Origin: Rhododendron vialii
Lineage: Eukaryota > Streptophyta > Magnoliopsida > Ericales > Ericaceae
Direction: 5' to 3'
DNA: 64,000 bases
Assembly (NCBI RefSeq): GCF_030253575.1
Contig: NC_080568.1
Coordinates: forward strand, 1,877,501-1,941,500
Both the position numbers and the translations under genes were made by a program. The stretch's first letter is position 1, and each line of letters starts with the position of its first letter. The notes beneath the pieces are model-generated. The model was given only the letters and a program-made list of their open reading frames with translations. It did no database searches and had not been told where the DNA came from. Shown here in pieces: positions 23,405 to 34,034 of the stretch.

Positions 23405-23985
23405 ATGGCGACAAGCGATTCTAGGTCAGGGGGACGGGGACGGGGACGGGGACGGGGACGGGGCCGGGGCCGGGGCCGGGCTGGAGTTCAGATCCCAGTA
23501 GAGGTTCCTCAGTTGCCGGTGCAGGTAGAGGGTCCTCAGTTGCCGGTGCAGGTAGAGTACTACAGTATTGAGGGACAGTGTCGGTTCATTGACATTCCTA
23601 GTCCAGAAACCGTTGAGCTCACTCTTCCGCCTCACGTGCAGCAGGTTTCTTTCATCCGATATAGAATGAAATTGCAGACTTCTATTTGCCTTTCTGTCTG
23701 TTTGGTCTGATGAACTCTTGCTTTCAGGTGTCTCGGGAGTACGTGGAGGCCTGCTTCCATGTTATAAGCGGGTTGAAAGTCCGTGTCCGACAGCAGAGGT
23801 GGGCTATGGATCAGTTGTGCGTCCGTGGCCGACAGCAGAGGACCACTATCCGATGGCAGAGCACCACTATCCGACAGCTGAGGGACGCTATAGCTATGCG
23901 GATGGAGGTGGATGAGGAGATGGGGAGCGAGGATGACGAGGATGGCTATGTTACAGATGCTTCGCCTTTGGCGCATGACACTTAG
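23405..23985 (+). CDS. Chimeric two-exon PMD-tail gene with Gly/Arg-rich N-terminus
   Basis: Two exons (23,405-23,644 and 23,728-23,985) join at CAG/GTTTCT...TTTCAG/GTG in phase 0 and give a 165-residue open frame. Residues 1-8 (MATSDSRS) resemble the start of the intact PMD protein (MAAGSSRS). Then comes (GR)8-type low complexity from a GGGGAC/GGGGCC repeat, two VPQLPVQVE-like repeats, and YYSIEGQCRFIDIPSPETVE plus LTLPPHVQQVSREYVEACF, matching the end of exon 4 and exon 5 of the PMD gene. The tail is acidic (EEMGSEDDEDGYVTDA). The leader upstream also resembles that at 33.9-34.0 kb. So this is a PMD copy that lost the whole PMD core yet kept an open frame. No function is known. It may be an expressed new gene or a pseudogene too young to have stops. 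Confidence 0.6.
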
Positions 23986-24239
23986 TGTTTCCTTTTGTAT
24001 GCTTGCTTGTTTGTTAGCGGTTAAGATTTTATACCTTTTTATGTTTAGAGTTTCTCTGTGCATGATGGATAATACAAGTTGGATTTATATGAATTTTTCA
24101 TTTGTTGACTAGCTTCTGTCATTATTGTTTTGAAGTAGCTGAGGAAATGGAATGACAAAGTTGTGTCGTGGCACTAAACAAACAATTGTGTCGTGGCATT
24201 AGGGGCTTCCTAATTTTTTTGTACCATCTCTTTGAAAAT

Positions 24240-26430
24240 TTCTTGTGTTCTGGAAATGCTACGATTTGTGTGGTCTTGATTAGATGTTGGGACTCCACAG
24301 AAAATGGATTATTCCTCTGTGCAGAAACTCCCGGGGCAGCTAGAGATTGGGTATCAACTTTTCGAAGTGTCATGTATAGGCAGCACATGTCATGGCATGG
24401 CAGGCCATCCAGAGGCTCGATACTTGTATGTATAATGATTGCCTGGGAAGTTGGACAAACGTCTGGTCCTACTGTTCGGAGAGTTGGATTATATCATAAA
24501 ACGTCTGGTCCTACTCTTCGGAGAGTCGGATTATATAATTTTAAGACTTGGAAATTTGTTCTGTAGGACATTTACAATATAGCCTTGGTGTCTCTTATCA
24601 CAAGATTACCAGTATTAGGGGAAATCGTTTACCCTTGATGGATGCTGGTGATGTCATCTTGAATAGTTGATACTCACCTGGAGGATTGGGCCGCTGTTCA
24701 TGATGTACTGAAAGGTAATTAAGTCAACATTCTTCAGCAACAAATATTATGAATTTCTAGTGATTATTGTTTATATATTTAGCAAACTATGATGGGCTAG
24801 CTTAAGCCTGTAAATGTTTGAGGGGTGGGTAGGGCATCTTCATAAACCAAATGTTTTGTTTGTCTAGGCTATGCATATGCTAGGAATACTCGCGTAGCAT
24901 AATACATTGCACATGCTAGCTGTAATCTTTTGATCACTTTACTTTCTTTATTCTGACAGTATTGAGTCCATTTTGCTCTCCTTACATTTCCGTAGTGATA
25001 ATTGATTCACTTTTAATTGTTTTATTTTTTGTCTCATTAGTTTGTCTAGGAGACGTTACGAGTCAAGGACACAGAACTACAGCACTTGGCGGGGGACCTA
25101 TTCACATGGGATTCAACAATAAAAGAAATTGCAGAAAAACTAATGAAACTGCTGAAGCGGCTGAGGCTGCAGCATCAGCTGCTCAAACTATGGATGAACA
25201 AAGGAGACTTGCTTGTGCGGAGATGGAGCGCTTAGCAAAAGATTCAGAAAAATGGTTTGCATCATCCTTCTTGAAGGTGCAATTCTCATATATTTTTTAA
25301 TAATTCTATCTTTAATCTGGATAATTTAAGTCATGATGTTGTTATTTGGTTGATGTAGCTAAAAGATTCTCGAGAAAAGGCTATCTTTCTAAGTAAAGAA
25401 AAAGATCGACTAATTAAGCAGAGGGATTCTGCCCTTCGAGAGGCACATTTATGGCGTTCTGAGCTTGCAAAAGCTTGAGAGCGTGTTGTAATATTGGAAG
25501 GAGCTGTTGTTTGGGCTGAGGAGGTGGTCAGCGTTGCAGAGGCAGATGCTGAAGCCAGAACAAAGGAAGCTGCACAAAATGAGGCAACAGCTTGAAAGGA
25601 GAAACAAGAGCTTCTTGCATATGTGAACATGTTACAACCACAACTTCAAAGGTATACAAGTGGTTGTTTCTACTTCTGAAGTGAATGTCTATTGTGCAGT
25701 TGCTTGCAATGTTCCCTTTACATTGCCTACTACGGGACACGGGGGTTCCCTTTTCCATGAAAAATACTCCTCATGGAACAGTTGGGCTTGTACATCAATA
25801 GTTGGGAGAATAAAATGTGGGAATACACTTGGAAATGGGCTATTTTTCAAGGGCTTGCAGAACAAGTATAATATCAACACGTATGTCATGGAGATTGTGT
25901 TCAGTTGGTATTGCAATCTCCATTCTATTATCTGTTTGACTGCACCATATGTGAGGAGTCAGGATAGACAAAAACTACTCGCTGTTGTGGTGGTATAGCT
26001 AAATATAGTGCGTATTAGAGTGTGGATTCTACATCTTCATGTTCTTACCTTTCTTTACACCCCTTCCACCCTTCTTTAAATTGGTGATGGTATTTTTTAG
26101 TTTTGAAAGTGAGTCACTTGTTAGGTTCAACGTTTGAGGAGGATTTTGACATTTGGATCAATCATTTTCCCGGTGAACGGACAACAGGTTGATACAAAGC
26201 AAGTTTCTGAGAAGACTGTGTCCTGTTTAATGGTGGTAATGCTCCACCGGGGACGAAGCATGTGGATCCAGCAGAGGAGAACATGGACAAAGCTTTTCTG
26301 AGTGTTTCTGGAGCAATCCCAGTGTACGGGAATAGTGAAGTTCATTTGGCCCCTGGATCAACCCAATCTCGGCGATCCAATTGGAGACGGTGAATGGAGT
26401 GATATTCAAGACTTCGATGAGCTTTATGTC
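24240..26430 (+). pseudogene. SWAP70-like (PH + coiled-coil) pseudogene 2
   Basis: Collinear SWAP70-like exons: PH end (VGTPQKMDY, then a one-base loss relative to FLCAETPGAARDWVST, 24,285-24,365); coiled coil (ETLRVKDTELQHL-like, STIKEIAEKL, TAEAAEAAASAAQTMDEQRR, CAEMERLAKDSEK, 25,045-25,275); next coiled-coil exon (LKDSREKAIFLSKEKDRLIK, ALREAHLWRSELAKA, 25,357-25,650); and tail (QHVDTKQVSEKTVSC ... IGDGEWSDIQ, 26,185-26,410). Two stops are single-base changes: TGA for Arg after SELAKA, and TGA for Leu in TALKEK. The linker exon is missing. The copy is less decayed than that at 18-21.4 kb and lies right after the chimeric PMD-tail gene. Confidence 0.8.
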
Positions 26431-27185
26431 GACAAGTATTATGTTTCTTCGACAATTATGCTAATCTTTATTCAAATGATGGGGACTTAATCAGAATCAA
26501 AGGCCGCAATTGTTGGAGAGTGTGTATCACAGTGGAATAATCTTCGCGGTGGGTCTCACTATGATTGACAGCCTTTGAGACGTTGGAACAGAGTAAGTCT
26601 TAGAATCATAGCGATCGAACTAATAAACCAACCAAACTCTTCGAGTTCAAAGTTGTGTTCGGCTCGTTGAAAGATAGTTTGGGAATGATTTGGTACATGG
26701 ATAAACCAAACTTCAACTTCTTTTAATCCTTGTTAATTAAAGGTTTCATACCAAGTTTAAACATGTTACTATTTGCTCAATGGTGTAAAAAACACGAGCC
26801 AGTACTTGTGATAAGCTAGATTATAAGCTTGAAATTTTTGTTATGTTTTCAAATTAAGCTTAGATAATCTATTGCTTGGCTCGTTTAATGCATTATCAAT
26901 TCTACGTAGTGAGAATCTAAACTAGCTACAAGCTTATGAAAACCTCTTCAATAACAGTTCGACTCATTGTTAGGAACGTACATGCAGTTGATCAACTTCA
27001 GCAGTTTTTATTTTTTTTCCTTTTTTTCTTTTTGGTGCATAGGTATTATTATTAGTACTTTTTTGTTTACTCTAATGTTAATTACCAGAAAGCGACTTGG
27101 CAACCGTATCATTGCATTTGAGTTACATTCCGAAAAAGATTTAATTCATTAATTTTAATTTCTGTCTGTTATACTTGATCTTCTG
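26431..27185. other. Intergenic DNA, no gene seen
   Basis: AT-rich and without recognisable coding sequence. Confidence 0.4.
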
Positions 27186-27189
27186 AATT

Positions 27190-27500
27190 AGTAGTATATG
27201 TTTTTCTAGGCATACAATGTGGTGGCATCACGTACTTTTTCATGTGAGTTGTACAATTTTTCCCCTGTACTTTCTCTTTCTGTAGTGCAAGGTTTGGGAG
27301 AATATTTCTTCCACAAGATGAGCTCGTGGTTGCTGGGCTATGACGATGACATCTATAGGGGAAAAGTGACTGACAAGTGGAGAAGATGGCTGATAAACAG
27401 AGCAAGGGCGATAGTATTTTGTAAATGAGGATGCGCCACTAGTAATGATTCCGAAGATGAACGCGGGTGTGAGATGGGGTTTTTGGACAATATCTTTCAC
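27190..27500 (+). other. Unidentified module shared with 38,515-38,870
   Basis: Aligns over about 300 bases with 38,515-38,870. Common translated motifs are QGLGEYFFHKMSSW / QGWGEYVYHKTSS, LGYDDDIYRGKV, and EDAPLVMIPKMNAGVRWGF / EGASLIIPQMSADVRCGF after frame adjustment. This suggests a decayed coding exon rather than plain intron. Both copies lie downstream of SWAP70-like sequence. The family is not recognised. Confidence 0.45.
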
Positions 27501-28966
27501 TTCTTTTTCAACCTTCACACGCCCTTGCTTGCTTTGATTCTTGTGCTTGCTTGTGCTCCCTTTTTTTTGTGGCGCTTGCCTGGATCTCTATCTCCTCCTC
27601 CTCTATAAAAAGAAAGACTTTGAGGGAATTTTTCGCTAGCCAATTTGTCCAATTTGGACGATTTTGCCCTTCAATTTCTGGACATGCTGTATTAGCCGTT
27701 TGTCCATAATGGTAATTTCGCAGGCCCAGGTGGTTGGATCACACACAACCACGTAATACACCTTTTTTCCTCACATAATACCTCCTCCGCCTCCCCCCCT
27801 CTCTCTTGTGAGATTTTCTTCACCGACTCCCATCCCCACCCCGCGCGCCCCCCGCCGTCTCTCTCTCTCTCTCTTTCCCCCATGGCGTTGATCTTCTCTC
27901 GGCCATCACCCTTGCCACTGACGACGGTCAACTCGGTCACCGACCATCACCAGATGTTACAGATCCGATAACTATTCCAAATGATTTTCGTGCTCAGTAA
28001 AAATATTTTCCGCATCGGCGAATGGGTACTTCGATTTCAGGGGTTGCTTGTTTTTTGTTTTTGTTTAATCGTTACGCGATTGTTTACCGTTCATTTTATT
28101 GTCCTCTCTTTTTACAGAAATCGTGGTTCAACTCATGCTCACGGACGATCCCACTGTCAAATCTTAAACCCTAGCCCATGGAACTCGACCTACCTCCGCT
28201 AGCCTTCATAATGTTAAGTGTTCCTTTATGGATTCATCAAGTTATGGTCGATTTGAGGTTGCTAAGGCCATATTCAAGCATCGGACTATCCACGACTACT
28301 AGAAATCGCATAAGGTATAAATATTTTCTGTGGGTGTTGTTAATCCTTTCTGGTTGTAGATCTAGGGGTTTCTTTGATTTTGTTTCGATATATCTGATTT
28401 GCCCTCTTTGCATGTCTTTGTTAGTGCTAATTTCTCTGGGTTGGATGTATTTTTATGTGCCTCTTTAGATGAATTGAGGGATTTGTAGTCATTTCATTCT
28501 TGGTGGCCTACTGACCTATTTTATGACCATATACGTGATATTATAAATCATATTGATAAATATAAAAAAATAATGTGTTGATTATTAGGTTAAAGACCAG
28601 GGACAGATGGTACAAGGATTCTTACACTAAGATCCTAATTATTTCATTCAGATGATTATGTGATATGTTTGAGAAAAGTGATAAAATCATAGTATATGAA
28701 GTCTGTCTGTGGCCAGGTTTTTTTGGGCGAAATAAGTCAGTCCTGGGAGATACTTTACATGAGTACTTTGTTGTCCATGACTCCATATTATAAATTAAAT
28801 GTAACTACGGGTATCTGTCATACCAAGAATATAGAAATAAATATAGGCTTTTTGTATTCCTTAATTCCTTCTGAGAATTTGGAGTAGGAGAGGCTTGCTC
28901 TTGACTGGTTTTTTCAAATTTGTATTACAGCATCTGGATCATAGTTGGTGTCTTGAGTTTTTTCAG
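27501..28966. other. Leader-like CT-rich DNA and unidentified fragment
   Basis: A pyrimidine-rich tract at 27,780-27,890 resembles a plant 5' leader. At 28,215-28,310 the translation MDSSSYGRFEVAKAIFKHRT reads like a coding fragment ending at a stop, but I do not recognise the family. It may be part of the rearranged block with the FAH fragments. Confidence 0.3.
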
Positions 28967-30165
28967 GCACAACAGTACCCCCTTGAATTGTGACCTCAAT
29001 GCTATCGAACCTTTTGCCTGTGATGCTTCCAAACAGGTAGCTTATATTTCTAGAAACCGTTGGTTTTCACAATTATGTTTCCAAGAACCATATATTTTGT
29101 TTTTTGTTTTTTTGAAAAAACCTCAAATCTGACGTGCCGAATTCATGCATGCTGTTAATTGCAGGACCGTCAACCATTGCCATATCTTGCTGAAAAGATA
29201 GCAAAGAACTAAGACATTTCTTTGGAGGTATTATTTCACTGCTATGTACTGACATTTATAGTTTGTCTCACATTTCATTGGCCATCTGTCTATTATACAT
29301 GAGGGATTTGAAATGTTCTTTCTTGTTATTGTTTGGATAATAATCTGCCACAATTACGTCTTGGGCCTCATTGAAGTTTTTCTTCTAAACCAAATGATAG
29401 TCAAATTATTGTGCTTTCTTAATGAGTTGTAATATCATCCTTGTCAATCTGACTTCTTGATGCAAGGTTCGGATTAAACCTACTGGAGAAGAAAATTCCC
29501 ATGTTGTCACAAAGAGCAACTTCAAGCACCCATGAGGGTTTTGCCTTCTCCGATTTGCAATCTTGTGTACCTTAGAAGAGATAAATTTCATTTAGTTAGC
29601 AAGAGCTGCTTGCATTAGCTTTTTTTTTTTGCTGTCAAGTGGGGAAAGATAATTGACTAACGCTGCTGCTTAGACCAAAATTAGCTCATGGGGATGTGGG
29701 ATTTCACCTGTCCAAGTATCTTAAACTGTGTGACGTATGGTATTTATTTGGTGGTAAACAAAATTTAACTTTTTGATTATCCATAGTCCCTGATGATACT
29801 TTCAACTCTTTAACAGTTACAAACTCTCTGTAGATTTGTATATGTTTTCATATTGGCACATTCACACTTCCTCCATCAACGGCACTATTGCGATGATTTG
29901 AATGAAAACAAATCTCGGCTCTTAAAATGCGGGCCATATTCTAATTTGCTGCTTCTTGATTTTTGTTTTGATGCCATAGATATTGGACATTGACTCAACA
30001 ACTTGCATATCATACCATCAACGGTTGCAACTTGAGGCCTGGTGATCTCCTTGGGACTGGGAAAATTAACATGGAATCGACAAAAACAGTTGTCTTTAGC
30101 TGGAACAACTCAATCATAAATTTTGAGAAGATGGAGATGAAGTTGTTATTACCAGTTGCAGCAAG
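28967..30165 (+). pseudogene. Fumarylacetoacetase (FAH) pseudogene, C-terminal exons
   Basis: Four exon-like pieces follow the FAH C-terminal order. (1) 28,967-29,036: GTTVPP, stop in place of the family Trp, IVT, then NAIEPFACDASKQ after a frameshift. (2) 29,165-29,227: DRQPLPYLAEKIAKN, stop, DISLE. (3) 29,467 to about 29,535: VRIKPTGEENSHVVTKSNFK. (4) 29,980-30,165: [27 protein letters not shown], then [14 protein letters not shown] in a shifted frame. FAH catalyses the last step of tyrosine catabolism, splitting fumarylacetoacetate. Piece 4 holds the conserved [14 protein letters not shown] block. Introns with GT/AG ends remain, so this is a DNA-level copy. The N-terminal two-thirds and the last exon are not visible. 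Confidence 0.8.
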
Positions 30166-30713
30166 GTTGGTTATTATCAGGCTAATCACAAACTGAGTTT
30201 TAGTAGCTTGATGTTCTTTGATTAGTATATCTAACTTGATTTTACTAATATGTTTAAATTTGATAAAAAGGAACCCTTCTGAGCATCAAGAAGAGAGAAC
30301 TTTGATGCTGGAGAAAAGAAAGAAAAGCAGAGAAAAGTACTGACTTGAGTATATTATGAGTAAAACAAAAGGAAGACTAAGAGAAACTCTCACATGCTAA
30401 GGGCCTTTGGGACACTCGGTAAACGCGAATTGTCAAATTCAAGTTATGTTGTAGCCATCTAGAAACCACAGGACATTGCCATAAATCTTCAGCGGTCATT
30501 TGTCTCTTCATATTGTCTTGCTCTCCTCAAGCATCTAGCATTTGATATCTCAAATAAGATATCTCGTTTGATTTGTTTTTTCGCATGGTACTTAACCATA
30601 AACAACTATTTATGGGTACTGAATCATGATCATTACTAATTCAATATGGATCCATTGTCCATCTGGGGTGATGCTTACTACCAATTTGTAACTTCTTTGG
30701 ATTCCTTTTCCAG

Positions 30714-30790
30714 GCCTTTTGGAAGTTATTGTGGAGAAGGGCATGCAGAATGGACGGAAAATCACATTACTTAGAGAAGCTGATGAGATG
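30714..30790 (+). pseudogene. Isolated DnaJ (type I Hsp40) exon
   Basis: Preceded by TTTTCCAG and followed by GTATGC, this 77-base exon reads LLEVIVEKGMQNGRKITLLR, then EADEM. It matches the C-terminal substrate-binding region of plant type I DnaJ proteins (family form VEKGMQNGQKITFPGEADEA). No other DnaJ exon was found nearby, so it is a lone captured or duplicated fragment. It lies 550 bases after the last FAH piece. Confidence 0.65.
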
Positions 30791-30868
30791 GTATGCTATT
30801 TCTCTTACTCTGTCCCACAAGATTAGAAGTGGAGATGGCAGTTTATGTGCCTTTGTTTATGTTTAACG

Positions 30869-31008
30869 GTTCTCGTGATAGATTTTTGGTTAGGAAGATT
30901 TTCGCTTTGACCATTGATTTAATCGAGCTGCAAGTATCAGTTCTCGTGATCGATTTTTGGTTAGGAAGATTTTCCTTTTGACCATTGATTTAATCGAGCT
31001 GCAAGTAG
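30869..31008. repeat. 71-bp tandem duplication
   Basis: Two copies begin at 30,869 and 30,940 with GTTCTCGTGAT. Both contain TTTTTGGTTAGGAAGATTTT and GACCATTGATTTAATCGAGC, with few differences. Confidence 0.85.
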
Positions 31009-31389
31009 AGAAGCAGTTCTGGCTTGTGAGATCATTAGCAATAGGTTATATTATTGACTCCAAGAGTGACTCCTCTATTACAAGTATCCTATTCATGCTA
31101 ACTACCCGTCTTGGGAATTTGGTGGTGTTGAGATGGTGGTTGGAGTTTCTATATTCGATGATATTAAAACCAGTATACTTTGTTTTAGCATTGAACATGA
31201 GAAGTATAACATTATGGAACTTCGAGTTTGATGGTATTTGATGAAATGTGAAAAAAATTTATGAATAAAAAAAACCTGTAGCGAAAGTCGTGCAATTAGC
31301 CCCAAAACGCAGGAACTTATCCAAACCATGACTTCTGCAGACGGCTACTTAAGATCAAACTTATGCATATAACTTTTGCTAGTTTGGTA

Positions 31390-32190
31390 GATTTCACTGT
31401 TGGAATAAGGTGTGGAGGGTGGGTGTTCCGCCTAAATTTTAATTGTTCATTTGGAAGGTGATTCATCGTATCATTGCGGTTGAGGATGCTTTGCTTAGGC
31501 GGATCATTGCCATAGACCCGTTATGTCCCCTATGTAGTCGGGATTTGGAAACTATTGAGCATTTGTTTTTTAATTGTGACTTTGCAAGAAGAGTGTGGAG
31601 AGCTTCTCACTTGGGTTTTGACTTTACTGTGGGGACTCCATTGGGATTTGTGGACTGGTTTGTTAAATGGCTAAAACATGCTCCTGATAAGGAATTGATC
31701 GAGGATTCGATTTTCATTATGTGGTCTATATGGCATGCTCGGAATGATGTTTTGTTCAAATCTATTAAAGGCTGATGTGGCTAATGTGTTGCACTGTTTT
31801 TTAGGTTTAGTTAACTTGTGTAGGTCTGATCGGGGTCTCAGTGGGGGCTCTAATCATAGAGTTGCGGAGGAGATTCGAAAAGCTCAGCCTATGTGTTTTG
31901 TGTTTAATAGAGCAGGTTTGGATGTGGTGTCTGCATCAAGACGGATTGCTCAGTATTTGTTCAGGGCCTGAATGATCCTGGAAACGCCCCCTTTTGTGTC
32001 CAATATGCTCTTTCTGATTTCTGTTATTTGTGTTTTTATCTTAATGTTGTAGAAGTTATTAAAGTACCAAGATTGGTGGTTAAGGCTGCTCATGACAAAG
32101 CTCGGGCAGCCTTTTCAACCAAACGGTAGTTGTAATATTCTGCTGATATATATATGTGCGGTTTCTTGTTGGTCAAAAACTACATTGATC
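31390..32190 (+). mobile_element. LINE (non-LTR retrotransposon) 3' fragment with zf-RVT domain
   Basis: A frame from about 31,395 reads WNKVWRVGVPPKF, a stop, then LFIWKVIHRIIAVEDALLRR, CPLCSRDLETIEHLFFNC and SIWHARNDVLFKS. This is the zinc-binding domain that ends plant LINE reverse transcriptases: C-P-L-C, E-H-L-F-x-C and W-x-x-W-x-x-RN motifs. The open part is 31,443-31,775. A second, frame-shifted part (31,735-31,971) covers the terminal region. The sequence ends around 32,190 near TTTCTTGTTGGTCAAAAA, a usual LINE tail. The reverse transcriptase core and endonuclease are absent, so the insertion is 5'-truncated and inactive. Confidence 0.8.
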
Positions 32191-33469
32191 TATAATATCA
32201 AGAACAACCAAAACCGATCTCTACAACGGGCATGACAGACGGGCCTTGCACGGCGCCATGCACCTATTTAGTAGTGCTATTTTCTATTGGAGCTTTCCCT
32301 ATTCCTTTTATCGAGCATAATGATTCGAATCAGCCTTTGTTGTATAATTCTTTGCCGAAAGAGGTTTCCGCCGACCCATATATACTACAGCCAAAACTTG
32401 GAAGTCATGGAGGCCAATGACAACTTTTAAAATGTTTAAATTGGCTCAAAATGTTTTCCTTGCAAAAGTAACCTAGTAGATAACTAATGTGAAAAGTCAT
32501 TTCTTTGAAACCAAGTTTATATAAATCGCTTGGACTCCCTCGGTCCTGCTAAAATTGCATTCCTAGTGTGGTAAACGTCTTCGTGGACGATTAATGGGTA
32601 AATAAAGGTGATAGCAGAGGAAATTTATCCAAATCCTTGAAGGTACGCTCATATATATATTTGCAAGTTATTAACATAATTTGAATGATTTTCTGCATTA
32701 TTTGTTGTTTTCTTTGGTCATTGACGTGATGTAAGAAAATTATGTAGTAATGAACAGGGACAGAATCATGATTTCGCATATGGGTTGACCATAATGACGA
32801 CAAACTTTTGCAATTTGAATGACCAGGAGGATAAAAAAAAAGTTGTTTAAAATGACACTCTATACTAAATACAATATCTACCACTCCTAAAAAAAACATA
32901 GACAGTCGGAAAGAAAAGAAAAAATAGTTCCTCAACATGTTACCTCAACTATGTGTCAAAAAGTAATGCGGCGTTTTGTTGTTATAGATCACAAAAAGAA
33001 TGATTGAGTTTGCACTGAATTTCAAATTAATATTTTCTTTGGCAATTTATGAGGGACCGGGGCATAGTAATATGTATAGGATGTCACAAATAAATAAATA
33101 CTCAATAAATAGAACGAGATAATTATTCATTTTCCCAAATTAGGGGGTGGCCATGGCTACCCATAGGCAACTGATTATTAATTTTCCCAGTGCGTCCGGT
33201 GAACCAAAAGTACGTCAAAGTTGCCTAGAAGGCATGAAACATTGGAAGGATCAAAGCTTGAGAAGACATTTGTAAACTCGTACTTGCAAACGCAAAACCT
33301 TTATTGCGGGCAGTAATTGAGAGGGTGTAAGCTATCTACGGAAATTTATCAATTGCTCTCGGAGCACCGCCACGTGCTCTAAGGATCTTCTTTTGCACCG
33401 CACATTTTTTTGGGCCTAACCGCTAAGTGTGGCTCCTTGTGATAAAATAAGTCCCTAGAGGCTAGAATG
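32191..33469. other. Intergenic DNA, no gene seen
   Basis: AT-rich. GGAAGTCATGGAGGCCAATG near 32,400 matches TAGAAGTCATAGAGGCCAAT near 38,860, so a scrap of the unit-end module may be present. Nothing else is recognised. Confidence 0.35.
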
Positions 33470-33690
33470 GGGGTGGATCCTGGCCATTAGGCCACCGACC
33501 AGTCCATTTGATGCATCCAAACTGTTCAAAAGTGGTTCAAAAGGCCCAAAATTAAAGGGGTGTTTTAGAAGAAAAAAAATCAAAAACACCCTCTTAAAAT
33601 CAGGGCCGTTCAAAACAATTTTGGATGGCACAGATGCACCAAATGGACCGAACTGGTCGGTATCAAATGGACGGGATCCGAGTCCTCCCA
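33470..33690. mobile_element. MITE-like hairpin upstream of the PMD gene
   Basis: The left arm (ACCGACCAGTCCATTTGATG, CATCCAAACTGTTCAAAA) mirrors the right arm (TTTTGGATGGC, CACCAAATGGACCGAACTGG). The ends are GGGGGTGGATCC and GGATCCGAGTCCTCCC. The core is AT-rich. Confidence 0.65.
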
Positions 33691-33793
33691 TAACATCACG
33701 TGACGGTGCTCCAGCAGCATTGAATAATCACTCGCTATGTAAGTATCGCGGCCGCTTTCTTTGTGGTATCCAGATCCAGGCTGTGTACGCAAA

Positions 33794-33822
33794 CTCTCTC
33801 CCTCTCCCTCTCCCTCTCCCTC
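33794..33822. repeat. (CTCCCT)n repeat in PMD gene leader
   Basis: About four and a half hexamer units, 210 bases upstream of the PMD start codon; likely 5' leader or promoter. Confidence 0.8.
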
Positions 33823-34034
33823 GTGCAGGAATGGAGTATGAGGTTGTGGCGACTGGATTGAGGGGTTAGAGTTTGGAGATTAGGTTTTTGGTGGTCCGAG
33901 CGTCGGGGTTAGTTTTTGGCTCGACAGTTAAGGTTTTGGGGTTTGGGAATAGGTTTGCGAAAATTGGGGGTGTGGTGTTTGAGTGGTAGTTATTGGCAGT
34001 AGTGGCGGATTTGGTCTTGGTTGTGTCTAGAACC

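Noticed and set aside
23426-23635. Minus-strand Pro/Ser/Ala frame opposite the chimeric gene
   Set aside because: Shadow of the GGGGAC repeat; the plus strand has the spliced PMD homology.
33455-33691. 78-residue minus-strand frame
   Set aside because: Lies in a MITE-like hairpin; no protein signature.
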